From assembly GCF_022984075.1 (NCBI RefSeq), contig NZ_JALAAD010000001.1, positions 1,716,455-1,780,454 on the forward strand: 64,000 nt of DNA. The letters are read 5' to 3'. A program made the translations under genes and the position numbers. Positions 42,673 through 52,386 of this stretch are shown here, piece by piece. This stretch comes from Synechococcus sp. C9. GTDB taxonomy: Bacteria; Cyanobacteriota; Cyanobacteriia; Gloeomargaritales; Gloeomargaritaceae. The first letter of the stretch is position 1; every line of letters begins with the position of its first letter. The notes below the pieces were generated by a model. That model did no database searches, was not told the origin of the DNA, and saw nothing but the letters and a program-made list of their open reading frames with translations.

Positions 42673-45423
42673 GTTTCCAACAAATCCAATTAACGCATTG
42701 GAAGCGAGGCTTGTACGAGGAGTTTAAAGATACTCCTATGTTTCTGGTTTCCAACTAATCCAATTAACGCATTGGAAGCGAGTCCTTACTACCAAATAAA
42801 GCTGCCCCAAGGACGCCGCTTGTTTCCAACTAATCCAATTAACGCATTGGAAGCGAGTACCATCCTGCCTGGTCTTCTGGGTCGAGAAGCTGCCGTTTCC
42901 AACTAATCCAATTAACGCATTGGAAGCGAGTATGGACTGAGAAGTATTTAGTTTTGTCTTTTTGAGGACATGTTTCCAACTAATCCAATTAACGCATTGG
43001 AAGCGAGAGATGTTCAGAAATCCCTCGCTGAGATGATTAAAGTTTGTTTCCAACTAATCCAATTAACGCATTGGAAGCGAGAGATGGAAATGAAGGCCGC
43101 GGCTGCCTTCAAAAAGTTGTTTCCAACTAATCCAATTAACGCATTGGAAGCGAGAAACACCTGCCCTCCAGATTGCCGCGAAGAAGCTGGTGTTTCCAAC
43201 TAATCCAATTAACGCATTGGAAGCGAGTTGCTCGGCGAATGGCTTCTTAACAACGCCCAGGACGGGTTTCCAACTAATCCAATTAACGCATTGGAAGCGA
43301 GAAGACGGAGTCGCTCGACAATTTTGCCAATTTGCAAGTGTTTCCAACTAATCCAATTAACGCATTGGAAGCGAGCTAAAAAACTGAAACCAGGAGTATG
43401 CCCCGCTCCTGTTTCCAACTAATCCAATTAACGCATTGGAAGCGAGTAAATGTGACCCACGTGCCTCATTGTCCTTTTGAAGTTTCCAACTAATCCAATT
43501 AACGCATTGGAAGCGAGTCTATTATCACAAAGTTCCCCCGCTTCCGGAGGGGGGGTTTCCAACTAATCCAATTAACGCATTGGAAGCGAGTAACGGTGTT
43601 CGGTGGGCTACGACCGAGCATTTTTACCAGGTTTCCAACTAATCCAATTAACGCATTGGAAGCGAGATGAAAAAGGGGGGAAGAGCGACCTTGCTCGTCA
43701 TCAATCGTTTCCAACTAATCCAATTAACGCATTGGAAGCGAGTGGGATGACGTTATTTCCCAGAAAGTACCAACCTGGTTTCCAACTAATCCAATTAACG
43801 CATTGGAAGCGAGGATTGGGAAGATTTGTCTTTCCCTGAGCAAATTCAAAGGGAGTTTCCAACTAATCCAATTAACGCATTGGAAGCGAGGGGAAAAACT
43901 GGAAGCCTGGTATATCGCCAACAACTAGTTTCCAACAAATCCAATTAACGCATTGGAAGCGAGAAAGCGTAACTCTCTACGTTGATGACTGCGTCGCCCC
44001 CCTGTTGTTTCCAACAAATCCAATTAACGCATTGGAAGCGAGTTAGCGGATGGAGACAAGTTCGTTGTGGACCGTAAGGGGGTTTCCAACAAATCCAATT
44101 AACGCATTGGAAGCGAGGTTATAGGCAAGGATTCTATTTGGCGGATTGCTTCAGTTTCCAACAAATCCAATTAACGCATTGGAAGCGAGTGCTTGGTACA
44201 TGATGTCCTCCAGCGCTACCGGGGCGAGGTTTCCAACAAATCCAATTAACGCATTGGAAGCGAGACTCTGAGGCTGAAGTGGCCGGGCACCGTGTTGAGC
44301 TGTTTCCAACAAATCCAATTAACGCATTGGAAGCGAGCGTGTATTATCACCAAATTCCCCCGGTACCCACCGGGTTTCCAACAAATCCAATTAACGCATT
44401 GGAAGCGAGTCTCTGGTTGGATGCCGAAGTCGAGGGTCACCTTGTGGTTTCCAACAAATCCAATTAACGCATTGGAAGCGAGAAAATTTCTCGTTGGAGG
44501 TTTGATATGAAAAAAACTGTTTCCAACAAATCCAATTAACGCATTGGAAGCGAGCCGCGCGCAGAAGTATAAAACTTTTGAATAACCCAGTTTCCAACAA
44601 ATCCAATTAACGCATTGGAAGCGAGAAGGAGAAGGGGGCAAGGCGGGGTGGTCACTCCCAGTTTCCAACAAATCCAATTAACGCATTGGAAGCGAGCAGG
44701 CTGATAAATTTACTCTCGAAGCCCTTGGCTTGTTTCCAACAAATCCAATTAACGCATTGGAAGCGAGGACACGCCGATGACCCTGTTGGTCACCCCCGCC
44801 CCCAGTTTCCAACAAATCCAATTAACGCATTGGAAGCGAGAAGCTCCGGATTGCCTTAGCCGCCCGGCGGCTTTGGTTTCCAACAAATCCAATTAACGCA
44901 TTGGAAGCGAGAACCTCAAACCTGGGGTGAAGGCTGCGAAAGCTGTGTTTCCAACAAATCCAATTAACGCATTGGAAGCGAGCGTAGACCCAGAGACTGG
45001 TACCACCTGCGGGTGGTAGTTTCCAACAAATCCAATTAACGCATTGGAAGCGAGTAAATGAACCCGATTTCTTCCATCATTTTGGCGACGGTTTCCAACA
45101 AATCCAATTAACGCATTGGAAGCGAGTTGACTACCTGCGCCTAAGATGGATTCGCAGCGAGCCGCCCAGGTTTCCAACAAATCCAATTAACGCATTGGAA
45201 GCGAGCGTATGTGGAAGAAGTTTATCCAAAACCAGCCTACGGGTTTCCAACTAATCCAATTAACGCATTGGAAGCGAGTCTTCTGTGGTCGGGGCACAGA
45301 AATATGTGCCAAAAGGTTTCCAACTAATCCAATTAACGCATTGGAAGCGAGGATAAATCTCCTTTCAGAGTGTATACATCCCTTCGCGTTTCCAACTAAT
45401 CCAATTAACGCATTGGAAGCGAG
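42673..45423 (-). CRISPR. CRISPR array 2, 38 repeats, type III-B locus
   Basis: A 36-nt repeat, printed as GTTTCCAAC(A/T)AATCC then AATTAACGCATTGGAAGCGAG, recurs 38 times with spacers of about 34-39 nt. On the minus strand it ends TTGGAAAC, a usual crRNA handle, and contains the stem TCCAAT/ATTGGA; transcription is therefore leftward, with the leader at 45424-45624. The repeat has two forms differing at position 10, arranged in blocks: A in repeat 1 (42673), T in 2-17 (42747-43890), A in 18-35 (43928-45205), T in 36-38 (45243-45423). The repeat is unlike that of the I-D array. No cas6 is nearby. Confidence 0.98.
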
Positions 45424-45624
45424 TGCCTTATCTGGAACTGGCTTCTAACTTACCATTCCGGGTGCGTTTCCGCCAACCCTCCACAGGCGTTAGTACATTT
45501 CGTCTAAAATCGCCCATGCAAAACCTGCAAATCTCGTCTGGGAGCCATTCCGCCGACCTCCACGATAGAATCGGCTTTTCCCGGTTTGGCTGACCCTGGC
45601 GGTAGCCGCTGTGAACCATTTTTC
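45424..45624 (-). promoter_or_regulatory. Probable leader of array 2
   Basis: This is the 201-bp interval between the last repeat and the DnaJ-protein gene, at the 5' side of the inferred transcript. It carries no recognisable protein. Several GC-rich short inverted stretches are present, but I cannot assign promoter boxes. Confidence 0.55.
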
Positions 45625-46749
45625 CTAAAATCCTCCCCCACCCCCAAATAAAATTCCTAACAACACAACCGCCCCCGCCGCCCGGAGAAAATTGGCAAAT
45701 TCCTTATTCTGTTCCTCCTGTTGGGCTTCTTCCGCTTTTTGTTGCAACGCTTTCAGCAGTAATAATCGCTCACAACTCGACAGACCAGACACATATTCAC
45801 TGGTTAAATGGCTCGGACTTAAATTCTTGAAATATTGAATTTTCTCCTTCCTCTTTCCAGTTAATTCCCGGATTTGATTACTCAGCTTTTTCCGTGCTTC
45901 TCTCACTTCATTCACATAATCAGTAGGATATAGATTAGTAAAAAATTTATAGGCTCTGAAATTGGCTCCAAAATCTTCCGTTTGCTTCCAGTAAACATGA
46001 ATACTTTGCGAAAAGATAGCTTCCCGCTTTTCCTGTTGGCGGCGTGTTTCCTCCGTTACCGTATCATCCGTGAAAATGCCTGTTAAAATTATCCCAAAAT
46101 AAACCAGCACTAACAACGGTAAAAAAACATAGAAATACAAAAGAATAACCAGATTACCCAAGGGAAATAGGAAGACATTGATGGCAAAGGCGACAATAAA
46201 AGCAACCACTCCAGCCACTACACCAAACAATATCATAGCCAGCGCCATGCCAATCAAACCACTAAAAACAAGCGAAAATATCCTAAAAAATTTCATGCCC
46301 AAATCATCAGGAAAGAGATTCACAGACGGATTAGAGCTTTCTGGAATGCCATATTTCCTGCGAATCCGTTTTAATTCCCCAAGAAAATTTTGCCAAAGAG
46401 CCTCTTCCTCTTGGACAAATATCTGAAATCCTTCATCCAAAATGGCTGATGCAAGTAAATCATCTAAAGTCGGGTTGGTCGCCTGATTACCGTGGGATAT
46501 GCCCTGATCGTTGCCAGCTTTTTGAGTCCGCAATTCTTCATCATATTTTGCCCGCAGTTCCTTATCCTTGAGGGTTTCATAGGCTTGATTCACTAGCTTG
46601 AGTTGCTCTTCAGCTAACTTCCGTAAATTCTCGTTCAAATCCCCCAATTTATCCGGGTGCAAATCCTTACACAAAGCGATATATGCTGACCGGATTTCCT
46701 CCTCAGTTGCCGTCGGAGCTACCCCGAGAATCTCGTAATAGTTCATCAA
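45625..46749 (-). CDS. Membrane-anchored J-domain protein
   Basis: A 374-aa protein (start at 46749, or the next codon). Residues 1-70 form a J domain: YYEILGVAPTATEEEIRSAY, the HPD motif in CKDLHPDKLG, and AYETLKDKELRAKYDEEL. Near 165-245 come two or three hydrophobic segments (IGMALAMILFGVVAGVVAFI, LVILLYFYVFLPLLVLVYFG). After them is a charged coiled region (EVREARKKLSNQIRELTGKR), and a Gly-rich tail (FGGGGGF). J domains stimulate Hsp70; this one would recruit it to a membrane. It lies between cas2 and the array leader, on the same strand, but a link to CRISPR function is only positional. Confidence 0.83.
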   Translation of the reverse strand: MMNYYEILGVAPTATEEEIRSAYIALCKDLHPDKLGDLNENLRKLAEEQLKLVNQAYETLKDKELRAKYDEELRTQKAGNDQGISHGNQATNPTLDDLLASAILDEGFQIFVQEEEALWQNFLGELKRIRRKYGIPESSNPSVNLFPDDLGMKFFRIFSLVFSGLIGMALAMILFGVVAGVVAFIVAFAINVFLFPLGNLVILLYFYVFLPLLVLVYFGIILTGIFTDDTVTEETRRQQEKREAIFSQSIHVYWKQTEDFGANFRAYKFFTNLYPTDYVNEVREARKKLSNQIRELTGKRKEKIQYFKNLSPSHLTSEYVSGLSSCERLLLLKALQQKAEEAQQEEQNKEFANFLRAAGAVVLLGILFGGGGGF

Positions 46750-46883
46750 TACCTACACCCCCGCATTACGCCCTCATCCGTACCTCCATCCTATATCCTT
46801 AGTAGAAGGGTTCACTTCTAAAACGGTAACATATCTCACCTTTTCAACAAAATTTTAGGTAGATTCAGCAAACTCTCAAAATT

Positions 46884-47171
46884 TCAAATCACTGTTGAAC
46901 CTTGTGGTTCTGATAAGGGTCTGCCACCCCAAACGATAATTTGCTCCAGCGCATAGGTGGGAATGGGATAAAATCGTACACTATCTTCTTCAATTTTTAT
47001 GCGTCTTTTTAATCTTTTTTGCAATTCGGTTAATTTTTCTGCTGATAACCAGCATTCAAAGACACTATATTGCACCCTTTGACCATATCCTTCTAATAGC
47101 TCAGCCACCTTACGCCGCCGCCGATTGGAAGGAATATCATAGCTCACAACCATCAGCCGTTCCATGATCAA
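46884..47171 (-). CDS. cas2: CRISPR-associated endonuclease Cas2 (type III-B locus)
   Basis: A 95-aa protein. MERLMVVSYDIPSNRRRRKV gives the first strand with the conserved Asp. AELLEGYGQRVQYSVFECWL is the signature segment. Length normal. The first codons overlap the cas1 stop by 4 nt (a start at 47165 would remove the overlap). With Cas1 it forms the integration complex for array 2, whose leader lies beyond the J-domain gene. It differs clearly from the I-D Cas2 at 1486-1779. Confidence 0.94.
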   Translation of the reverse strand: MIMERLMVVSYDIPSNRRRRKVAELLEGYGQRVQYSVFECWLSAEKLTELQKRLKRRIKIEEDSVRFYPIPTYALEQIIVWGGRPLSEPQGSTVI

Positions 47172-48145
47172 TCAATTTGATAGGGCGTATAAACATAATC
47201 CATATCCAAAACCGCTTGCCGATATTTTTTTACCTGTTGTGCTAATAATTCCCAACGCAGACCCGACTCCACTTTGGTTTCCATCCGCCGAATCCAGGCT
47301 TTGAGGAAAATGCGTTTACCACTGTCATTCAAAAAACAACCCCCATTGCGATATTCAAAATCCCGTTCCGCTCGAATTTCTTTCGTATTAATTAAACTTA
47401 AAACCAAACTATCAACCAAGGGCGCACGAAACTCCTCAATCAAATCCGAAACCAAACCCAAATGCCCATGATGATCCGTGTGCAAAGTCCCTACTCTGGG
47501 GTCAAGCCCTCGCAACTCCACCAAAAGCAGGACATGATTCCACAATATCTGATAGCCAAAACTCAGCAGAGCATTCACCGGATTCGCTGGGGGTTGCCGG
47601 GAACGCCCCATCAACACAAACCCCTCCCCCCGCAAACATTCCCCCAACGCCGGGAAATAGATAGCTGCCGCCGCCCCCTCAATGCCCCGCACTTGGTCGA
47701 GGGTCTGACATCGCCCCACCCGTTCCGCCAGCCATTGCAGGGAATCAATCACCCGTTCTGTCCCCGTGATCCCATAGCGCCGGTAATGACGTAATAATAC
47801 TGTACGACTATTGCGGATTTTGGCACGCACGATCACTGCCGCCATTCGCACCTGCCAAGCCTGGGAAGTTTGCCTTTGCGCCAGATAGCAGACCCAAGAC
47901 CCCCACCCCACCGGCAACGTCCGCCCATAACACCAACCACTGCGGGACAGATAGGCTAAGGGAATGTGGTGACCCAAACACGCCCGTACCGCCTGGGTGG
48001 TCATTTGCACCATACCCAAGAGCATGACGGCTTCCAACAGAGGCAGTTGCCCGACACACCAGCGTTGTTCCCCCCGTTTCAGGTACAGTTGCTCTGCGGA
48101 TACACCTAAGACTGCTCCCTGCTCGACCACGTACAATGTCCGCAT
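47168..48145 (-). CDS. cas1: CRISPR-associated integrase Cas1 (type III-B locus)
   Basis: A 325-aa protein of full length, beginning MRTLYVVEQGAVLGVSAEQL. The catalytic Glu is in VRGIEGAAAAIYFPALGE. The His and last acidic residue are in GTLHTDHHGHLGLVSDLIEE, followed by FRAPLVDSLVLSLIN. All metal ligands appear present, in contrast to the remnant at 1783-2076. It inserts new spacers at the leader end of array 2. The gene starts directly after the Csx18-like gene stop, and the three genes form one leftward transcript. Confidence 0.95.
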   Translation of the reverse strand: MRTLYVVEQGAVLGVSAEQLYLKRGEQRWCVGQLPLLEAVMLLGMVQMTTQAVRACLGHHIPLAYLSRSGWCYGRTLPVGWGSWVCYLAQRQTSQAWQVRMAAVIVRAKIRNSRTVLLRHYRRYGITGTERVIDSLQWLAERVGRCQTLDQVRGIEGAAAAIYFPALGECLRGEGFVLMGRSRQPPANPVNALLSFGYQILWNHVLLLVELRGLDPRVGTLHTDHHGHLGLVSDLIEEFRAPLVDSLVLSLINTKEIRAERDFEYRNGGCFLNDSGKRIFLKAWIRRMETKVESGLRWELLAQQVKKYRQAVLDMDYVYTPYQID

Positions 48146-48469
48146 CTACAACCAGGGATCACGCTGGCGCAGGGATTCCGAAACCCGCTCGATGTCGGAG
48201 CTAACGGGTTGCTGTTGTCCTGACGGTATAGCAGAAGAACGTGGCATCAACCAAAAACACACCCCGTCCATCACCGTTGCCGTCAGCCACGTTGCCCCCG
48301 TGACCAGCAATGTATTGGTCAGCACCGCCGCCAACCCCAACGGGGCAATCAGCAAAACAATCAGGGTAATGGTGCCATTGACCACCGCCAATACCAAATT
48401 TCGCACCTGCAACTGCCGGATATGCAAAATCAACCAAGTCCCCTTGCGAGCCATAGCCGTCCATCTCAA
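48146..48469 (-). CDS. csx18: Small two-span membrane protein, Csx18-like
   Basis: A 107-aa protein (M at 48469 or 48454). Two hydrophobic segments can be read: LVLAVVNGTITLIVLLIAPL and LAAVLTNTLLVTGATWLTAT. A polar tail ends RQRDPWL. Its size, topology and place directly upstream of cas1 in a type III-B locus match the Csx18 group that is almost confined to cyanobacteria; its function is not known. It could be a membrane partner of the III-B response. The assignment rests on pattern and context and needs a profile search. Confidence 0.55.
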   Translation of the reverse strand: MRWTAMARKGTWLILHIRQLQVRNLVLAVVNGTITLIVLLIAPLGLAAVLTNTLLVTGATWLTATVMDGVCFWLMPRSSAIPSGQQQPVSSDIERVSESLRQRDPWL

Positions 48470-48680
48470 GCCACTTGCCCCAGTATGACTCGCCCTGGAA
48501 TCGCTCCCTTCTAAGGGTTGCCTTTACCCAAGGATGAGGACAGCGGAATTGTTTCACCATATGAAGGACTAAGTCCCCAAATCTAAAACCTCTCTGAAAT
48601 TCCAGTGCCCTTTCCCGGTCAATGAATTATGCTCTTCCAACAAGTCTTTATACTCAAAACATTCCTTATCCATCCTGTCT
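48470..48680. promoter_or_regulatory. Divergent promoter region, csx18-cas1-cas2 / cas10 operon
   Basis: A 211-bp interval between the Csx18-like gene (minus) and cas10 (plus). Both transcripts must start here or nearby. No gene is seen, and no clear operator. Confidence 0.45.
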
Positions 48681-50150
48681 ATGACCTTCACGGTGATGAC
48701 CTTTGCTCCCGTCCAGGGCTTCATCGAACGTTCCCGCAAACTGCGTGACTTGTACGGTAGCTCGTTCATTTTGTCCCACCTTGCCCGTGCCCTCTGCGAA
48801 GCGGGACAACAGGCACTGGGGGAAAATGCTCTAGTTTCACCTGCTTTAATCAACGTCACCCAGGGGACTCCTAACCAAATCATCCTGGCCGGAGATTTCC
48901 CGGAAGCCGAAGGACGGCAGGCACTATTAGACGCTTGGAAAGAAATTGTCAATCAATGTCGCACCTGGATCGAACAGCAAATTCCTGCCGAATATACCTG
49001 GAAACGACACTGGGATTTGTGGGGAAACCACGCCTGGGAATTTTTCTGTGGACATGGGGAAACGATCACGGAAGCAAGGAAAGCGGTTAACCGAGCGAAA
49101 CGCAGTCGGGATTGGGTGGGCATCAACTGGCAGGGAGAAAGTTCGACCCTATCGGGAGCCGATGCCATTGCCTGGCCGGGGCTAGGGCGCAAACGAGACA
49201 GCCGCAATATCCGCATGAGTGATGATGATGCAGAAATCAAAGACTTTTATAAAAAATTACAATCCCTAACCGCCTTGGGGGAAGCCTTTGTGGATGAAAC
49301 GGAACAGTTGAGTATTCCCGAACTAATCAAACGCCTTGTTACCTATCATGTGGTTGCCAAACGGATTGGCATCCAAAGCGAAGTTCCGGCAAGTTTTCGG
49401 GATATTAGCCGAGAACAACGAACCTTTTGGTTTGCTGGCGATGGGGATAGAATTGGTGAGCATTTTCGGCAACTCAAAGAAAACGGCCAAAATGAAGGCA
49501 AAGTCCTCCATGAATTCAGCCAAGCCATGTTGGAATGGGGAGAAAACACCTTAAAACCCGCCGTAGATGGCAAACTTGGCCGGATTGTTTATGCCGGTGG
49601 GGATGATTTTCTGGGGGTTTTATACGAAGCAGATACCCACAAGTTTTCCCCCCAAGCCTCCCTAGAGTGGTTTTCTAAGCATTTCGATCCACTTTGGAAG
49701 CAGCATAAACAAAACATTACCGTGAGCGTGGGTGCAGTCTTAGCGGGCAAACAAGTGCCCCAGCGGGACATTTTACAACAGGCGCGGGAAGCGGAACAAT
49801 CAGCCAAAAAACAAGGCCGTGACCGTCTCGCTCTGCGGGTTTTGTTTAACGGGGGCAATCACATTGAATGGGTATGTCCCTGGAAGTTTTTAGAACCCAT
49901 ATTTACCAATTATCGTGACCGGGATAAGGGGCAAAATTGGACGCATATTTACAATGACGTGGCGGTTTTAGAATCTCGGCGGGGGTTATCCAGTCCCGAT
50001 GTGGCTCTCGCTCTTTTTGAAGTTTATTTTGGCACCCAAAACCGGCAAACACTAGAGCAAAATCCTGGTTATTACATCGGTACAGCCAGCATTTCTGATT
50101 GGGTCAGCAACTTAGCAAAAGTAGGGTTTCAACTATGTTCCAATACCTAA
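48681..50150 (+). CDS. cmr2: Cas10/Cmr2, type III-B large subunit without HD domain
   Basis: A 489-aa protein, short for Cmr2 (usually 600-900). It begins TFTVMTFAPVQGFIERSRKL, the first palm domain, so the N-terminal HD DNase domain is missing. DGD in WFAGDGDRIGEHFR belongs to the first palm. The cyclase motif GGDD lies at 306-309 in IVYAGGDDFLGVLYE, so synthesis of cyclic oligoadenylates is predicted. No CARF effector (Csx1, Csm6, Can) is seen in the window that would respond. First gene of the effector operon, overlapping cmr3 by 16 nt. Confidence 0.92.
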   Translation: MTFTVMTFAPVQGFIERSRKLRDLYGSSFILSHLARALCEAGQQALGENALVSPALINVTQGTPNQIILAGDFPEAEGRQALLDAWKEIVNQCRTWIEQQIPAEYTWKRHWDLWGNHAWEFFCGHGETITEARKAVNRAKRSRDWVGINWQGESSTLSGADAIAWPGLGRKRDSRNIRMSDDDAEIKDFYKKLQSLTALGEAFVDETEQLSIPELIKRLVTYHVVAKRIGIQSEVPASFRDISREQRTFWFAGDGDRIGEHFRQLKENGQNEGKVLHEFSQAMLEWGENTLKPAVDGKLGRIVYAGGDDFLGVLYEADTHKFSPQASLEWFSKHFDPLWKQHKQNITVSVGAVLAGKQVPQRDILQQAREAEQSAKKQGRDRLALRVLFNGGNHIEWVCPWKFLEPIFTNYRDRDKGQNWTHIYNDVAVLESRRGLSSPDVALALFEVYFGTQNRQTLEQNPGYYIGTASISDWVSNLAKVGFQLCSNT

Positions 50151-51115
50151 TCACCCTAGAGCCGTTGGGCTTTTTGTACGGGAGTGCCGGACGCTTCCTC
50201 TCCCCCGATAATTTGGTAGGTCGAGCCGGGGTCAACTTTCCCCCCAGTGCCGCCACCTTGTCCGGTCTTTTTGCCGCCCATTACGGTACAGAAGCCATGA
50301 CCATTGATACGGGCTGGATGTTCGCCGGACCCTTTTGGAGCATGGTTCAAGACCCCCAGAATTTCTATGTACCAACCCCGATGAATTGTTTAGTAAAAGA
50401 TGGTCGCATTGAGCAGATTTTGCACTGGAATGGCGAAACCTGGGAACCAGAAATTGGTGGTAAATTTGACAAACGAGGTTGGCTACCCATTAGCCGGTGG
50501 CTGGAGATAAATTCAGGGCAAAAAATTGAGCCTGATCCCTGGGAATTTGCCCCGCATTTACACCCCCGTTTGGAAATAGACCAACGCCGGGTGCAAGCCA
50601 ATGAAACCCAAGGCAGTTTGTTCCTAGAAAATGCAGTTCTGCTCAAACCCGGAGTCTGTTTAACCTACCTGAGCAGTCACCCGTTACCCGCCGGTTGGTA
50701 TCGTTTTGGGGGCGAAGGACACCTTGTAGATGTGCAATGCCATGACCTGCACACCAACACCCGAGAACTTTTGCAAAAACCAGCGGGTAAAAACTTTGCC
50801 ACCGTTACCCCTGGACTATGGGGTTCCAACCGGCTGTCCTACCGCTGGCCGATGCAGGAGCAGGATCAACCGATTTGGCCTGATCCAGTGGTGCTCACCG
50901 AGCGTCCTCAACCCTATCGCTATCGCCTGGGGGGAACCGGCACTGGTCGCCGTTTATCCCGAGGTCGCTATGCTGTCCCGGCTGGAACCGTTTATGTCCT
51001 GAAAGAACCCCTTGACCCTTGGCACACTTGGCCGGAGGCGTGGTTCCCCAGGGAGGGCTATTCCCTCAAACGTTGGGGCTGTGGACTGTCATTACCTTTA
51101 CCAGACTTGAATTAA
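50135..51115 (+). CDS. cmr3: Type III-B effector subunit Cmr3
   Basis: The ATG at 50135 overlaps the end of cmr2, which suggests coupled translation (326 aa). It begins MFQYLITLEPLGFLYGSAGR and continues SPDNLVGRAGVNFPPSAATL, which corresponds to the Cmr3 motif around the handle-binding loop. YRLGGTGTGRRLSRGRYAVP is a late glycine-rich loop. Cmr3 is the Cas5-like cap that holds the crRNA 5' handle together with Cmr2. Length normal, no frameshift. Confidence 0.85.
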   Translation: MFQYLITLEPLGFLYGSAGRFLSPDNLVGRAGVNFPPSAATLSGLFAAHYGTEAMTIDTGWMFAGPFWSMVQDPQNFYVPTPMNCLVKDGRIEQILHWNGETWEPEIGGKFDKRGWLPISRWLEINSGQKIEPDPWEFAPHLHPRLEIDQRRVQANETQGSLFLENAVLLKPGVCLTYLSSHPLPAGWYRFGGEGHLVDVQCHDLHTNTRELLQKPAGKNFATVTPGLWGSNRLSYRWPMQEQDQPIWPDPVVLTERPQPYRYRLGGTGTGRRLSRGRYAVPAGTVYVLKEPLDPWHTWPEAWFPREGYSLKRWGCGLSLPLPDLN

Positions 51116-51133
51116 CTTGAATTAGGAGGATGT

Positions 51134-51958
51134 ATGTATCACAAAGCCTACGGCATCATTGAAACCCTGGCACCGCTTCATGTGGGAGCCAGCGCTGGGG
51201 AAGAAACGGGCAATTTGAATTTGATTTTTCGGGATCAATTTACCCAAACGGGCATCATTCCTGGTAGCTCGATTCGGGGGCGATTTCGAGCCGATATGCG
51301 CTCTGGGGAAAACAAGGGCGATGTGAATAAATGGTATGGACATGAAGCTGTAGCAGGGCAAACTGATGGTGGGACTACGGAAGCCTTGGTAAAATTTGAG
51401 TATGCTTCGCTGGTGTGGTTCCCAGTATTTTGTCCAGGGCAACCCGTCGTTTGGGTTTCTTGCCCCCGTTTACTCCAACGTTATCAGATGATTACGGGTC
51501 TCAAGGAAAAAATTCCCCAACCCTATACGGCGGATAATAGCCTGCAAGCCAAGCAATTTAATGACCAAAGAACGACACGCAAAATTTTATTTTTCAACCT
51601 GGGTTTTATGGAAATTGAACACACCCAAGATATGCAACCTTGGATTCCGGTCGGCACCCATTTGCAGAAAAATAGCCTGGTGGTGGTGGGGGATAATGAT
51701 ATTGCCATGTTGCACGATATGGGACTCTATCGGCAGAGTCGGGTTAAACTCCAAGATGATATGAAAAAAGTGGCTGGAGGAGCGTTTTTTAATGTGGAAG
51801 CCATCCCGGAAGGGAGCATCTTTATTTTCCCCATTGGGCTGAAACAAACGGGGTGGGATCCCTTTGCGGGGGCATCAGAACAGGAAATGTACTTTGGCGG
51901 TTTAGAATCCGTTGGTTTTGGTCGGTGTCGGGTGACGTTAGTAGGAGAATACAAATAA
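51134..51958 (+). CDS. cmr4: Type III-B backbone subunit Cmr4 (Cas7), with Asn at the catalytic position
   Basis: A 274-aa RAMP protein. It begins MYHKAYGIIETLAPLHVGAS. The GSSIRGRFRADMRSG segment is the glycine-rich RNA-binding loop. Cmr4 forms the filament along the crRNA and normally cuts the target RNA every 6 nt with an Asp in a G-x-I-D-x-P-I-x-R-E motif. Here the matching stretch reads GNLNLIFRDQ, with N29 at the Asp position by my alignment. Target RNA cleavage may be weak or lost. The gene overlaps cmr5 in TAATG. Confidence 0.85.
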   Translation: MYHKAYGIIETLAPLHVGASAGEETGNLNLIFRDQFTQTGIIPGSSIRGRFRADMRSGENKGDVNKWYGHEAVAGQTDGGTTEALVKFEYASLVWFPVFCPGQPVVWVSCPRLLQRYQMITGLKEKIPQPYTADNSLQAKQFNDQRTTRKILFFNLGFMEIEHTQDMQPWIPVGTHLQKNSLVVVGDNDIAMLHDMGLYRQSRVKLQDDMKKVAGGAFFNVEAIPEGSIFIFPIGLKQTGWDPFAGASEQEMYFGGLESVGFGRCRVTLVGEYK

Positions 51959-52350
51959 TGGCTTGGCACACTTACGGTCTCGATCAGGAAGCCCAAAAAC
52001 TGGTTTTGTCGGCAAAACGTCGGAATCCAGACTCCCTCAATCAGGGCTACAAAATGCGGATGGCAGTGGCTTACGGTTTGGAACGTTTTTGGGGTGAACA
52101 TTTGCGATTGCAGGAACGGGAAGCTGATAAATCTCGCTACTGGAAAGAGACCTGGGATACGCTGGTTCGCATTGCCGGACAAGCTCATATCACCATTCCC
52201 AATGATGCCGTTCATCACAACAACGTCCAACAAATTCATGCTATGTCGCAAAGGTTGTGGAGCTTAAGTTTGGAAGACCAACGGATTGCCCTGGCGGTAC
52301 TCACCCAACTGTGTGACTGCATTGTTTGGTGGACACAACGGTACAAGTAA
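51958..52350 (+). CDS. cmr5: Type III-B small subunit Cmr5
   Basis: A 130-aa all-helical protein. The ATG at 51958 shares its A with the cmr4 stop (TAATG). It reads MAWHTYGLDQEAQKLVLSAK, then YKMRMAVAYGLERFWGEHLR. Cmr5 lines the target strand opposite the Cmr4 filament. Length and helix pattern fit; the N-terminal WHTYGLDQEAQ is typical of short Cmr5 proteins. Confidence 0.85.
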   Translation: MAWHTYGLDQEAQKLVLSAKRRNPDSLNQGYKMRMAVAYGLERFWGEHLRLQEREADKSRYWKETWDTLVRIAGQAHITIPNDAVHHNNVQQIHAMSQRLWSLSLEDQRIALAVLTQLCDCIVWWTQRYK

Positions 52351-52386
52351 TTAACGCTTTATTTACCCTTAACTTTGGAGCCAATC

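Noticed and set aside
42736-45448. Several open frames of 60-140 aa across array 2, with recurring peptides such as FQLIQLTHWKR or ASNALIGLVGN
   Set aside because: They are translations of the CRISPR repeat in different frames; the periodic peptide follows the 36-nt repeat and there is no gene.
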